Counted from the stretch's first letter, positions 45,123 to 58,248 are shown. The stretch: 64,000 nt of DNA from Epinephelus fuscoguttatus (GCF_011397635.1 NC_064772.1:13531035-13595034); one strand, 5' to 3'. Made by a program: numbers and translations. The notes: generated by a model from the letters alone, not told the origin.

Positions 45123-47865
45123 TTTGATGATCCTCATTCCTTGCTATTTTTGACCTTTTCCAAATATTTTGACGTCTGTGTAACGCGAGGAGGGATTAAA
45201 AAGAGATGTGAAATCTTGTTTTTTGGCCTCCCAGGTTGACTCAAGGAGAAATGCAAATAAATAGAGATATCTGTGTCTGCCTGGTCAGATAAGAGCCAGA
45301 GGCTATTCATAGCTTGACAGCTCAGCTCTCCTTGGTCCCCCCCTGAAGATAGCTGACCTTGTTGCACCACACCAGTGTCTTAAGATATTTCTTTCTGGTT
45401 TTAAGCAGAGAAAAATAATGCTTGACTGTAAGTGAAAGCAATTTCTGTATGCCTGAGTCGCCTTGAAGAGGTTTGTTTGTCTTTATTTTAAAGTCATACA
45501 GCAAATAATTTTCAATGTATGGATTGTGTGGAGGCAACACTGTATTTTTCAGAAGAACTTAGATCATTGAAACTCAGCTAGACTGTCGTGCCACCACTCC
45601 TGCCTAAAAACCTGCTGTAAATCAGTCTCAGCGAGGTGAATTATTAACCAAGACCGTCACATTCCTTTTGCTGAATCAGCCATTCTTGATCCCACCAAGA
45701 CCTCGCTTTTATTTTTTCTTTACTTCCAAATCCTTCATCATTTACTCAAGTGCTTGTCAATCACCACCACGACTGGAGGTCACAGCAAACTTGACAGCAG
45801 TTTGTTTTCTCCTGCTCTGTCCACATTTGAAACACTTGCAGTACAATGCAGATAAGGTGGCTGTTAAGAGAAGGGACGGCCCAGCGCTGCCCAGACAAGA
45901 CTGTTGTGAAAGTGTTGAGCTTTTCAGAAGGAATGCAGTGACAGGTCTCGACCTGAACTTCCGCATTAAGCAGGAAGAAGTCAACAGTCAAAAGAGCCAG
46001 ATGCAATCCGCATCAACACACCCAAATCTGCCCGTATATGACTGTTTTCTGGTGTCAAGCTTATTTAGAAAATAATATTTTGGGAAGGAATTGATGTCCA
46101 TGAGGCTGTTGCCTTGAAACTAACCGGTGAAACAAGGATTACATTTGAAAAGGTGAGTTACATGTCTGCTAAGTTGGATGTTGAGTTAACGGTGTACACC
46201 CAGAGCTGTTTTCCTCTGAGCGTACATGACATTGACTGCTCTGTGTTTGAATCTTTGTTGCTTTTAGATGATTGGGAAGTCAAAACAATTTTTCCCCTTC
46301 TGCCTGAAAAGAAGATACAGATAATATGTTACAGACTGGAAAGCCAATTTTTGTGATTAAAAGCCTCCTCCTTGACTTTTAAAAGTTGTCAAATTAAGTT
46401 GTAACAGTACAAAAATGATACAAAATGGCTATTGTCACACTAGATACTTTTGTCCTCATGAGATAAAGCTTAATTAGGTTGCTGTACAGCGATAAGGCAG
46501 TCATTAGGATATTTTAGTATAATGAAAAGAGTGTCAGTTCATATGTGCTCTTGTCTGCTTTCCAACTGGGTGGACCCAGCTCTAATTTCAGCTTGCTGTA
46601 TGACTCAATAACCACATGAAACTGATAGGCTTGGCCTCTTATGTTAAAGCTAATAGCGTTGTCACTGATGATAGGAACATTTTGTACATTTTGGCTTTTT
46701 GAGATGAGATTAAATCATAGAAAAATTTGGACTGGATTACTTATAAACTGTATATCATTGCAAGAGACTGTTTGGAATGGTAGAGTAAAAATCTTTTCTG
46801 TTTCTGACCGCTGTCAAGCCAGAGCAAGCTGTGATATATGTTTAGACAGACTGTCCAATGACTCATGTGCAGAGGGGATTTTATGTAACACAAAAAAAGG
46901 TCATGTAAATATAACCTCAGTGGAAATTAGTGTCCATGTTTGATTTCTGCAAAAGCACCTTCAGCAAACACAGATACGATCTCATGTATGGTTAAATGTC
47001 AGTTATGATTCTTGGTTTTTATGTCCTCCGGCACCTTGTGTCTGCAGCCGACCCCCTAATTTGCCTACTTTACAGTAGAGTACATCCAGTTCTGTAAACA
47101 CATCTGCCTAAGACCCCAAGTAAAGATATCTGAGCTGAGTAAGAGAGGGAGTTTCTGTTCATTATGGTAAACATGCTGTGCCTCGACACGGCCACTTACA
47201 GTTGTTGTCTGGTTTCCATTTTCTCGCCTGAAACTTGAGTTACACATGTGTGCTCTGAGACATATTTGAGATTATTTAGAGGGGGAATCGCTCTCTAGAG
47301 GAATGCAGAAGTCGCTTGCATGCTTTATATTGTTGACTTTTTATTTCTTTGGATACCAGAATCACGGTGGTGTGTTTTCCCAATGCATTGTGCGGGTTTG
47401 AGAGGGCGCCAGATTTCATGCCCAAGTGTTTTCAATAATATTTATAAATGCTGACGAATCACATATTTTCAGAGCGGTTTCTGGAGAGAAAATGGTGCAA
47501 AGTGGCAGCAACATACTTTCATGATTGTGTTCCTTCAGGCTGTAAACATTGTCCAAAGTGATGTGAATATGAAAGTTCATAAATACAAACTTTGTTTTAC
47601 AGTAAATGTTGTTTTTTCTCCCCATATTGCCTTATAGAGGACAATCTACACATGTCATCAGCTTGTTCTTTTAAATGGAAAACTCTGCTCACTTTAGAGC
47701 ACTTTATGCAAATAGCGTTAGTCATGCCAAGCTCTCTTCCAACTAAGAAGGCTCTCCATTGCTGATAAAAATCTTTTGCATGATTTCACAACAGGTCCAC
47801 GTCATTTCTGATATCTTAAGCCAGTTTTTATATCCAGTGTCTTTTTTTCAATACATAGCTGGACA
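45123..47865. other. Intergenic DNA, no gene seen
   Basis: Unremarkable AT-rich sequence. The open frames at 45668-46075 and 46641-46943 show no domain and no supporting splice signals. Confidence 0.45.
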
Positions 47866-48235
47866 TGTTGGAAAATGAGCCCACTTGCTTTCTTGCTGAG
47901 AGTTTGATGAGAGGATAGATACAACTCATGTCTATGCACAGAATAAGAAGTGGGAACCAGGAGACAGTTAGCTTAGCCTAGCATAAAGAGTGGGAACAGG
48001 GGGAAACAATTACCCTGCCTGTCAAAAGATAAAAAAATAGTCTACCAGCTCACTAACATTAACAATTAATATGTTGTTTGTTTAATCCCAAGGCTTTTTT
48101 TAAAGCACTGGACAAAGACAGGCTCGCTGTTTCCCCCTGGTTCCAGTCTGCTAAACTAAGCTAAGCTAATCCTCTCCTGGCTGTAGCTTCAAAGCCTAAA
48201 AGACAGGCATCTCCTCATATGACTCTCAGCAAAAA
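47866..48235. mobile_element. Inverted-repeat MITE, TTAGCTTAGC family
   Basis: The left half (CTTGCTGAGAGTTTGATGAG, then CAGTTAGCTTAGCCTAGC, GGGAACAGGGGGAAAC) is mirrored by the right half (GTTTCCCCCTGGTTCCAG, AAACTAAGCTAAGCTAA, CTCATATGACTCTCAGCAA). A separate fragment of this family is at 63545-63670 and the outer ends are seen at 33772. Non-coding. Confidence 0.65.
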
Positions 48236-51200
48236 AAAAAAATAAATAAAAGTACACTTTTAGAGACCTTTAGCGACCTTTCAGGCAAAAGAAAAATACT
48301 TTATTGATCCAGTTTGAACTGTGCCAATTACATATGATGTCGGTCAATATTAAAGGTCAATTTGCATGTCAAGAAAGTTTCAGTTTGTTGTAGGTTTATT
48401 GTACTACCATTTAGTCTTGTGTGAAACAGCTCAGTGAACTCTTGTCTTGCACAATATCACCAACACCAGCTAGCTAAGTTAGCAAGCTAGCTAGGTTACT
48501 TAGCTATTTTCCTAGCACAAAAGTAACGTTACCATATCAGATAGGTTTTATCCAACGACTCCTTTTCTTTTTATCTGTTGGGTAGCAAAAGAGCAACAAG
48601 CAAGCAACAACAAGCAAGACCCGTTGCCAATGTGAGTAGGCTACATCCCGGTCTGAAACACACAGGCATAGCTCCAGCAAGAGAAACTGTCATGAAGTCA
48701 ATAACATTACTTAGTTGTTTTAATTACCCCGTCCTATGCCCCACTACTTCTTGCTCTTTGCTTCAATAGAATGCCCTAGGGATGGTGCTTTTCTGTAGGC
48801 CGACGTTGAAGTTGGCTTCACCCTGGTTCCCTCATCAAAAAGCCTTTTGGATTATTGCAGAAAATAAGGTCTGTGGCAAGCAAACATTCATGGTATTTAC
48901 CAGTTGGTTCAGCAAGATAGTATTCACAAATGAACACCATTTTCATGATTACTGAAGCCTAAATGCAATCACCGTTAGCTAACAGCTAACCTTAGGCTAG
49001 CATAACAAGACTATAAAGACGTGTTTGGCAAGGCTTGGTGTGATGACGTTCTGTAGTCTCAACTAGCTTTGAGATTAACTAATTATTTAACTTGTGAGCA
49101 ACTCCTTTGGTTAGGACACATAGATGCTTCAAAGTTCACAAGTGGGCTATTTACTTAGATATTTTATGTCAGAGAACAAAGTCTCTTAAGCTTGTGTTAA
49201 CCACAGACCTTATTTCAGGCACCTCACCAAAAAAACTAATTCAAAAAGACCCACTGACTTCAAGACGAGGGAACTGTGAGTGGTAAAATGCTAATTCATT
49301 TCTGGGTTTTAGGACTCATTCCTGGGGGACTATATAATAGTTGAGTATGTTTGAAACACGGCAAAACCTTGGTCAACCTTCCCCTTTTCTGTTGAAAAGA
49401 AAACCAAATTTTGAAGATGGTTAAAAATGTGTCTAGGGTACTTTTGTAATCTTCACAGACATGTTACATTGTGTAAAGTCACATCTTATGTCAACTACTG
49501 TTAGAAGAATGCTAGCTAACTAACTAGCTGAGTAACGTATAGCCACATCAAGAAGAGTTAGCCTTGTGACAGATCAACAACAGCAGCTAGGTTTGCTTAC
49601 CCCTTATGTCTGTAGTAATGTTGAAGAGATTTGAAAACGGACAGAAAGGTTGGTTGCAGACATTTTTTTAAGATGACATGAATTATCATTGGCCAGAAAA
49701 GACCAAGGCTAATGTTCCTTTGATTCTATTATCTCTGTAAGGCTTTAGGGTTTAGGTTTTTTTTAAGGATTTTTATTTAAAGAGTAATAATAATACTAAT
49801 AAATATAGCAACTTCTCATCAACCTACATCAATATCAGGTTTTAGATAAGAATTTCTGGTTCGGCCACACCCGATTTCCAGTTTAAGCTCCACCCAGTGT
49901 GATTTCAATCTCCGCCCGTTATGAGTACAGATAGGAATACACATAATTTCGTTGGTTGAACAGATACAGACAACTTGGTCATCTCTAGTAGGGAGAAAAG
50001 AAAGAAAAAGAGAATAACATAAGGTCAGCACCACGGTTTGCATTTAGTTATAAATGCCCATTATACTTTACAAAATGGGAAAATGGGACACATACCTGGC
50101 AGTGCAGGAGTAATGTTGACTGATAGTCTCTTCATCCTTGGTCTTCCATTTTTGTTGTGACCGGAAGCCTCAGTTTGCATCGTTTTGCATTGACCATGAA
50201 AGTTAACATTGTGAATACATCCTTTTATCACTTACTGTAGTCCTTCCTGTCCGCTTCTTAAAGCGATTATGTTTGACTCCCAGAAACTATGTAATAATCA
50301 CTGCGCCATCCAGCTAAATGCAACAGGCATTGCTATGTTCTCCTTGTCAAGCTTGTCTGACCTAGCAACAGTAACTACGGGGGCGGGTATTATGTAATTC
50401 TTAACAGTTTTACGACAAACTATGACTTTCTTAACTTGAAATATCTTTTAAATGGACAAATGTACTATTGGTAATTCATGGCACAATTCAAACTGGACCA
50501 AAAAAAAAGTCATCAGTAACACTAGTGATAGTAGCCATGTTAGATTGTGTACTGATAATCTAATATGGTTGTAGTGTCAACAGTTTAAGGTTAACACCTT
50601 TCTGTGGCTGTCCTCTGAGTTTTGTTTGCAGTGTCACAGCTACAAATAGATAAAGTGTAATAGCCTGCTTCCTTAAATTTAATGTTGATGGGTGGAGTGA
50701 GACACGAACACAAGCGTGCACTTAGAAACTTCACACACACAAAAAGAGCAACGCTTTCCTCCATCAGCAGATGCCTGTTTGTTTTCAAGGTCTGACCAAT
50801 GCTGCACTCACCCTGTCTGACTTCTCTTTACTGTATGAGAGTTGGGAGCACTCCATTTAATACATTTGGCCTCTAAAGGCAGCTGCCAGGGAGTGACCGG
50901 ACTGACACAAATTTTTTCCTTGTGTGACTTTAGAAAATACACTCTGAAAGTGGCATCAGATGCTCACAGTGTTTACGCATTCTGTGTGGTTGTTCGTGAG
51001 TAAAGAGGTGACTTGGACCAAAAATCATACTGTGTTTGTTACATTGAGATCTGTTGTATTGCCGTCGTCATAGCATTAAATAAAATGTGACACCACAGGA
51101 AGAAGAGAGGAATGAAAATAACGAAGAAGTATTTAGTATAAGTTTTTTTAAATGAGCATTTAATATAAAGTATTGCATTTTTTGAGTCTGCAATTGCATA

Positions 51201-52537
51201 GATTGTTTTGCCGTTATGCAGAATATCACATATGTCCATGCAATTGATGTTTTCAGACCATTAATATGTGATAGAATGTGAGTGAAGGAAACAGTAGTAT
51301 TAACGTTGCAGGTGGCTGTTCATGTCGCCATTTCCTACACAATTTCAACATTGCAAGTGGCAGGAAGTTCACCCATAACCACTTCCTCCTAGGGGCAATC
51401 CATTCTTGTAAGGGGTGGAGGAGTGGGCCCATACGCTAACACAACAGTTACAAAGACCGGCACATACGCCAGATACACAAAGAAATTACTGCGTGACATT
51501 CAAAGTTTAGTCTTTATGGAAATACTTTGTGCAGTAGCATCACAATCAGAAAGGTTCTGCAAGTTTTTATCATCTATAAAATCAGACGATGCAGACTCTC
51601 TTAAGCTCCAAACCCTACATGCACACGCCATCTGTTAAATGTTGGAACAATATTGATCCATTTCACATCCAAATGGGAAACATCATGTCACAGCACTGTA
51701 TGAACTTTTGCCTGGAACACAATCAATCACTCCTGTCTCCTCTGCAGTGTGACTGAGGGTTTGCCCCGAGTGTCTTTACTTTGCTTTTGATTAAATCTCT
51801 GCTTTTCTTTTTTCTTTTCTTTTCACATCTAAAAGTTTACTAAACAGATTCCAAACTGTGATGAGTGAAAGCAGCAAGTTACACTTTGTTAGAGATAATA
51901 TTTTCATATCTAATGTACCATAAAAGAAGAAAAAGAAAGTGATGACTGGAGATTTAGTTATGCAAACGTTTCTCTGGGGGACAGGAAATCTCATTGGTTG
52001 AGTTAAACCAATGAGATTAATGAGTAGGTGGAGCTTTTTTTTTTTTGTTTGTTTTTTTGTTTTTTTGGGTTAGTGGCTAACAGCACTCTAATGAGGAGGC
52101 CTGTAAAAAACAATGGGTAAAGAATGTGTAGCCACTGTGAGGTCTGTTATAGATGTGCAGAAAAAAAATGTTGCCTTAATTTTAACCACACTAAACTTAA
52201 CAGTCAACATAACCATGTGTAATCATTATGCAACAACCCAGCCTCAGAGTTTTGCAGACCAGTCATGCTTTTGTGCTACAAACTTAGTAAAGCCACACTG
52301 ATGTATTTACTGTAGGTCAGCAGGTGAGCTGACCTGGTCTTACAAAAATACAGCTACGCTTCAAGCTAGACTGTTGCAACATCATTATGTCTTTAATGAA
52401 CAATCATATTTTGTTTCAAACTTTATACAAAACATTTGAATATGAAAACAGTAGGCCATAACACAGAAAACAAAAACTGTGTTTGTGTTTGCTGCCATAT
52501 TCCTATCTTCGTGCCTCACCCTGTGTAATCTGCACAA
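48236..52537. other. Intergenic DNA, repeat fragments, no gene seen
   Basis: It contains A-runs (48230-48242), TAGCTAGC-rich text near 48470-48510, a T-rich tract (52037-52070) and a 13-bp hairpin (51987-52018). No exon-like frame with splice sites was found. Confidence 0.4.
51987..52018. repeat. Perfect 13-bp inverted repeat (hairpin)
   Basis: AATCTCATTGGTT and AACCAATGAGATT flank a six-base loop. It contains CCAAT/ATTGG cores on both arms but sits far from any gene start seen here. Confidence 0.6.
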
Positions 52538-52826
52538 TGACATTTGTATAGCACTGTTCTAGTCTTCTGACTACTCAAAGTGCTTTTACACTACATGTCA
52601 CATTCACACATTCAAACACTGGTGGCTGAGGCTACCATACAAGGTGCCACTTGCTACTCAGTAACCGTTCACACTCACTCATACACTGATGGAACAGCCA
52701 TCAGCAACAACTTGGGGTTCTTTAGCTTGCTCAAGGATACTTCGACAGACTGGAGGAGCCGGCAATCGAACTGCCGATCTTCAGATTAGTGGAAGACCTG
52801 CTCTACCTGTGAGCCACAGTTGCCCC
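52538..52826 (-). mobile_element. tRNA-derived SINE on the minus strand
   Basis: Read on the minus strand the head is GGGGCAACTGTGGCTCACAG, with an A-box-like GTGGCTCACAGGTAGAGC and a B-box-like AGTTCGATTGCC. The body ends in the ACTTTGAGTAGTCAGAAGAC and CTATACAAATGTC region. A different family from the plus-strand SINEs. The head mimics a tRNA gene but has no acceptor stem partner, so it is not a tRNA. Confidence 0.7.
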
Positions 52827-53176
52827 AATATGCTAGCCATACTCAAATGTTGGGGGTATTTTTGTAATGTAAATGTAAAATGTGCTCACATTTACATTTT
52901 TATTGAACTTGTTGTAATTGTTTTAGGAATCATGCATGACTGATATTTTTTTAAATTAACATTATAAAAAAGTCTCACCAACCCTCTTCAGTACTCCAAA
53001 GTACCCTTAGGGGTATACATACCACCACAAACACTGGAACAGGCTATTGATAGGTACTGACATCATGCTAGCAGCTCTGTGAGGCTGTACTTAACAAAGT
53101 GGTGTTACAGTACTACATGCTTACATCACATTACAGCATACTGACATATTCAGAATTACATTAGTCAACCCATTTG

Positions 53177-53564
53177 CCAGAATAAATGTTGGTATGGTAT
53201 CTGTCTGCATACGTCACAATCGTACATTATAGCGGATGCATTGAAACTTTACATTTGAACAACACTGTGGTTAACGTGTGATTAGGTTTACAAAATCCAA
53301 TTGTTTATGGTAAGGAAAACATCATGTTTTGGGTTAAAATACCTGGTTCTGGGGGCACAATCCCCGCTGGAAAAACACTGACAGGTCCCTACAAAACACC
53401 CATGTTGGATGCCTAGAAAGCCGCTGGAAACACAGTGGTGATAGAAAAGCACAACTGGTTTTGCTGTTGGTCTTGAACAGTGGTCTCCAGCTTTGTAGGT
53501 GTCTCAGCTAGGTGACATGCCATCTACCATGGTCTGCAGAGACGTAAAATGCCAACATTGTCTC
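53177..53564. mobile_element. AATGTTGGCAT foldback family copy
   Basis: The left end CCAGAATAAATGTTGGTATG is mirrored by AATGCCAACATTGTCTCT at about 53549. It includes GTTTTGGGTTAAAATACCTG and CTTGAACAGTGGTCTCCAGC, shared with the other copies. Confidence 0.6.
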
Positions 53565-53574
53565 TTAGTGACTC

Positions 53575-53960
53575 GCCAGCAATGGTAACATGGACTTTCA
53601 GCAGGTATTGTTTAGCTCAGTGTGTTGGCATGCTAACATTTGGCAATTAGCACAAAACTAAGTAGCATACAGGTGAGCATAATCGTTATTGTTGCAGGTA
53701 TTTGGCCATACACCAAATTCTAATTTTGACTTGATGAAAGCATTAGATGAAAGTCAGGGGATCACAGTCATAAGGATATCTCATCTGGGAACCATGAATT
53801 TGTGTTTATTTTACTATAAAAGCGAAAGATTTGATTTCATTCAGGCACAAAAGGTAAAGTCAGTATATCACCAAAATTGGTAGGATTCATCCTCTGGCAA
53901 CCAAGAATGTCTGTGCAAGATGTCATGGCAATCCATACAGTTGTTGTTGTGATATTCCAG
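53575..53960. repeat. Dispersed repeat fragment (CATCCTCTGG / GTCATGGCAATCCAT type)
   Basis: It carries text such as GGGGATCACAGTCATAAGGA, GATTCATCCTCTGG and GTCATGGCAATCCATA that recurs in 60630-60840 and, inverted or diverged, near 26930-27190. Its class was not identified. Confidence 0.5.
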
Positions 53961-54709
53961 TCTGGACCAAAATGGTGGATTTATTGGCTGATACACCAAC
54001 CAACATTGCCATTCTCATAATCTTCCGTTAAGAGGTAAAATGAAACACAAATGTGTGGTTTACATTTCAAGTTAATATAAAAGAAATGTCATTTCCTGTA
54101 CACAATTACTGTTTAGCTCTATAGCGTAACTAAAAATGAGGTTAGTGATACTCATTAACAGCCACGGAACCACAGACAGAAAGCGGAACTTTAATGTTCA
54201 CCTGTGAGCTGTCTTTCAAACCACTCCTCAAAGTGATTATGGAGCTCGCAGTTACAGCAGCTATACTCTCTGTTAAAATGTCCTTTATCAGAATATTGTA
54301 CCCTTACAGGCTCAGCCACTGTAGGGCACACTGGACCGTCAACATGCATAGGAGCTGTACAGTAGCAAACACAGCACATTACATCTCTGGAATCCGTGAA
54401 AAACCCCATCAAAGCACCACTGTGACTGAATGAACTCCCACTGACACCTTCACACTACTGGTCCTGTTCCAGTGTAAGAAAACAGGGAGTCTGTTTTGAC
54501 TGCACATTCTAGCCCATCATAACATTTACTCTGAGAAAATGGGGATTCAAATAATACATGTGTGAGAGACAGCATACTGTACATAATTACAGATAGGATC
54601 TTTAGGTGCTGTTTCCCAAGAAAAACACAGTCGGGCCACAGGCTTTTTGCTGCTTTAGACTGAAAATGCAAACTGTCTGAATTCAACTACATAAATCTCC
54701 ACTCGATCA

Positions 54710-55716
54710 GTAGATTGAAATGTTGCCATTGTATGTTTCTGAAAACCATAGATATGTTACAATTGTATGTTTCATAATGTATGATATCGACATTTCTAAT
54801 GTGACATAGTTCATATTACAAGCACATGAGCTGATTTTGTCATCAGAAGATGGAGGGGATGGGAGATGGCGTGAGACCTAGGCGAAACAGCTGCCAAGTT
54901 GCAGACCACTGTGTGAAACCAACAAACAACAAAATCAGTTGTGTGTTTTCGCTAGACATCATGGCATTTCCAGGCTTGTGCAGCACAGTTGTCAGAAGAA
55001 TATGTTGGCATTGTGCATTTCCTACGAATCATATCAATGTTTCTTAATAGTGTATGAGCTGACTTTATCATGCGGGGATAAAGGGGATGGTAGGTGGCGT
55101 GACAACAGCAGACCACTGTTCAAGATCAAACAACAAAACCAGGTGTGATTTAGCGAGTCATTGCTGCATTTCCAGCTTTTTAAGCACCAAACCTGGATAA
55201 TTTGTAGAAAAACATTGCTGTTTTTCCAGTTGTTTTTCAGGCATGGAAAGCAGTTGCTTTTTATATAGACATCGCTGCTTTCCCCGCCAGGATAGTGGCA
55301 CTTTTTTCCTGCTGGGATTGGGCCCCCAGTACCAGGTGCTTTAATCCAAACCATGAGCTTTGCCTAAACCTGACCACACATTAACCACATCCTTGTTAAA
55401 ATGTAGAGTTCCAGCATTTCCTCTACATAGTCATGTGCAATTGTAACCGTCTGTGGTTTGCAGAAATTTACTATGCCAACATTTTTTCTGGTAATTGGGT
55501 TGGATTGTGCCCCAAAACCCAGGTATTTTAAGCCAAAACAAGATCCTTTCTTAACTCTAACCAAGTGGTTTTTGTGCCTAAACATCAATGCATTAACCAC
55601 AGCGTTGTTTGATCGTGAAGAATCATAAAGTTTCAACATATTTCTAACATAATAAGGTACAGATGATCCATATCTGTGGTTTGCAGAAATGTACAATACC
55701 AACATTTATTCTAAAT
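54710..55716. mobile_element. AATGTTGGCAT foldback family: outer copy of a nested pair
   Basis: The left end GAAATGTTGCCATTGTATG (about 54718) is mirrored by the right end CAATACCAACATTTATTCTA (about 55692). The family's left-arm text appears twice (about 54830 and 55051) and its right-arm text twice (about 55330 and 55510), in the order left-left-right-right. The inner copy is annotated separately. Confidence 0.65.
54993..55490. mobile_element. AATGTTGGCAT foldback family: inner copy
   Basis: It begins CAGAAGAATATGTTGGCATT and ends CTATGCCAACATTTTTTCTG, near-perfect inverted ends. It lies inside the outer copy 54710-55716. Non-coding. Confidence 0.6.
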
Positions 55717-56572
55717 CAATAGCAGCTGATTGTACGAGTCTTGACACTTGATCAGCAATGTATAGTGAAGCTCAGTATACAAGCATGCACACCTTATACT
55801 GTCACAGTATCGTACAGTATTTCAAATGAATTGGTGTTGTTACACATAATGACTGAAAACAACTTTGTCCTTTGTAATCATGTAACGTGTTGTGAGTGCA
55901 TGATTTTGACACATAATGGTCTCATTGCAGTGGTGAGTTTGAGGATCTATGGTTTAAAATAAACTGGAACTTGTGTGACTCATTCAGTGTAGCATTCAAA
56001 AGCAGGAGGGTTTCGAAGATGGCATTTATAAATATATGTCCGAATCATATCATTCTCTATTATTTTACCTCTGAATCTGACATAACATACAAAAATAAAA
56101 TGATACTGCACTCTCTAGTTCAACATGTGCGACAAGATGCAACATGTTCTGGTGAAAGATGAGTGCCTGGAAGTTATGCATACATACTTTTCTTCCTTCA
56201 GTCTGGGTTGGAGATGTTTTGCAAGATAGTGTGGCCTCAGGGCACTTAATACAACTGCGCACATTTCAAAGTAAAGTAGCAGTGCTGCGTCTCACCACTG
56301 GGTGTGTAACATACACATGTGTTTAACAGTAGTCTAACCATGCAGATGGATTCACCTCTTCATTCCATACATTCCTTCACTGTCATTCGTCATGACAGCC
56401 ATATCTAATCAATGGAAACTTGTTTTCTTGAAGCAACAATCAGCACAGGTCATTGATGCACGCGAACAGTGCACTAACACCAGTTTTGTCTCATGGTAAA
56501 ATGTTTACACACTGATCTTTGACTATTTTTTTGAGTGTGTGTGTTTGAAACTTCTGTTGTTTCATTAAACAG
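55717..56572 (+). other. Intergenic DNA or apbb1ip 5' intron, up to the first recognised apbb1ip exon
   Basis: No exon is recognised. The acceptor TTCATTAAACAG at 56561-56572 shows that at least one apbb1ip exon lies upstream; it was not identified and may be a non-coding first exon. Confidence 0.5.
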
Positions 56573-56632
56573 ATGGATGACATTGACGCCATGTTCAGTG
56601 ACCTGCTGGGGGAGATGGACCTCCTCACTCAG
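56573..56632 (+). CDS. apbb1ip: apbb1ip (RIAM) first recognised coding exon: talin-binding helix 1
   Basis: A 60-bp exon of 20 codons, MDDIDAMFSDLLGEMDLLTQ, between an acceptor (ATTAAACAG) and a donor (GTGAGT). It matches the N-terminus of RIAM, where mammals have DIDQMFSTLLGEMDLLTQ. RIAM/APBB1IP is a Rap1-GTP effector and adaptor of the MRL family that recruits talin to activate integrins in leukocytes and platelets. This amphipathic helix is its known principal talin-binding site. The ATG is the first codon of the exon, so either it is the start with its UTR in an upstream exon, or the true start lies in an upstream exon not recognised here. Confidence 0.92.
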
Positions 56633-58248
56633 GTGAGTTTTGGGCAGTTGGCTTTCAACACTTCACTCCACATCTTCAGGCTTTTCCCTTCTATTTATTT
56701 CTTTATTACCTTATTTATTATTTATCACTCATGATTTATTATCACAACTTATTGTTATTAAGTTGTATTGTGCCCTGTAGCTGAAATACTTACAATATAC
56801 AACAAAAAATACTTGTCTTAAAGGTCCACAATGTAAGATTTAAGGGGATTTAGTTGCATCTAGCAGTGAGGATTACAGATTGCAACCAGCTGAAATTTCT
56901 CCCAGTTAGATTTCCTTCGGTACTCATTGGTCAGGAGGTTTTTTTTTTTTTTTTTTGTTTACTGGGAGCTGAGTTATCTCCAGAGGTCTCCTCCTAAACA
57001 AATAGACTAGGTGATTTAAACCGGATTAAGCACAAATTAAAGCAGTTTCATGTTACAAATTAGTGTATTATTTCCAACACTGCTTGTCGCAGAGAGGCTG
57101 CTAATTATGGTGGCTGACGTGAAAACGCGAATGGCCCTGTCTAGAGCCAGTGTTTGGTTTGTCCAATCTGGGCTACTGTAGAAACATGGTGGTGCAACAT
57201 GACAACCTCTGTAGACGAGGCACTGCTCCCTATGTAGATATAAATGGCTGATTCTAACCAAACGTAACAAAATGAAAACACAGTGATTCTTATTTTCAGG
57301 TGATTATACACTAAAGAAAGCCCTTCTGTATCGACATAACATCATTAGCATTGCTGCCCATTTTCCATAGTAACTTGCATTCTTTGGACACATGTCTATG
57401 GCCTTGATGTAATAATTGAATGCTTCTGCATAATCCCTCTTGATATAAAAAAGCATTGGCTTGTTCCCCTAAATCCTACACACTGGATCTTTAAGAAAAT
57501 AATATAAAAGTTATATTGCTAAGGATTGAATTATATATACATTATTAACAATTAACAATGCTATTTACCTATATATAAGTACCTATATTTCTGTCTCACA
57601 ACATCAGATCTTCTTTATTTTTGCAGTAAAGCATCATTTTTTAATGAAAGATATTATACGCACCTTTCATACACCACATACTGAACGCAGCGACACATTT
57701 TCTCCAGACTGCCCACGGTTGATTCTCTAACAGTATACCTTAAATACCTTACATTTCTTCTCTAGAGACAGACGACAAACTCACTAAAACCCACCATCGA
57801 TCACCGAGACACTCTACACTGTCAAGCACAACAGACACAGCAGGGGGAAACACTCTTTGTGGTCATCTAACAACCATAAATTACACACTCTTTTGGAAGG
57901 GGTCAAATGGCACACAGCGGCTAGAGATTACACATTTTTTTCTTAGTGAAAAACCCTGCTGACCACTTTGATGTTGTTTTCCAACCCACCGCTCATTCTA
58001 AATCGCTTCCATTTTGCTGGGGGGGGGGCCCTAATACAACACACAGAAGCCCTGTTAGTTGTAATACCTAAAAACAGATGTAACATTACACATGTAAACA
58101 TTATACTTTCTTACATGATGTGTGGGGACAGTTCATGTTTCAGAATGTGTTGTGGATTAACTCGTGGAGCCTCTGGGGTTTGAATAGCTGTACAGATATT
58201 ATATTCATGCTCTTTTAAACACACTGCCTTGTTCATTCTTCCCTGCAG
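56633..58248 (+). other. apbb1ip: apbb1ip intron after first recognised exon
   Basis: A 1.6-kb intron holding a TTAA-flanked MITE (56822-57490). A T-run lies at about 56939-56957. Acceptor TTCCCTGCAG. Confidence 0.85.
56822..57490. mobile_element. TTAA MITE (AGGTCCAC ends) in apbb1ip intron
   Basis: TTAA flanks both ends exactly (56818-56821 and 57491-57494). The left end AGGTCCACAATGTAAGATTT is mirrored by the right end, whose reverse complement is AGATCCAGTGTGTAGGATTT. It contains the CAACCAGCTGAAATTTCTCC and GTGATTTAAACC text also seen at 44275-45122. Non-coding. Confidence 0.78.

Noticed and set aside
45668..46075. 135-codon plus-strand frame
   Set aside because: No recognisable domain and an overlapping antisense frame of similar length; probably chance.
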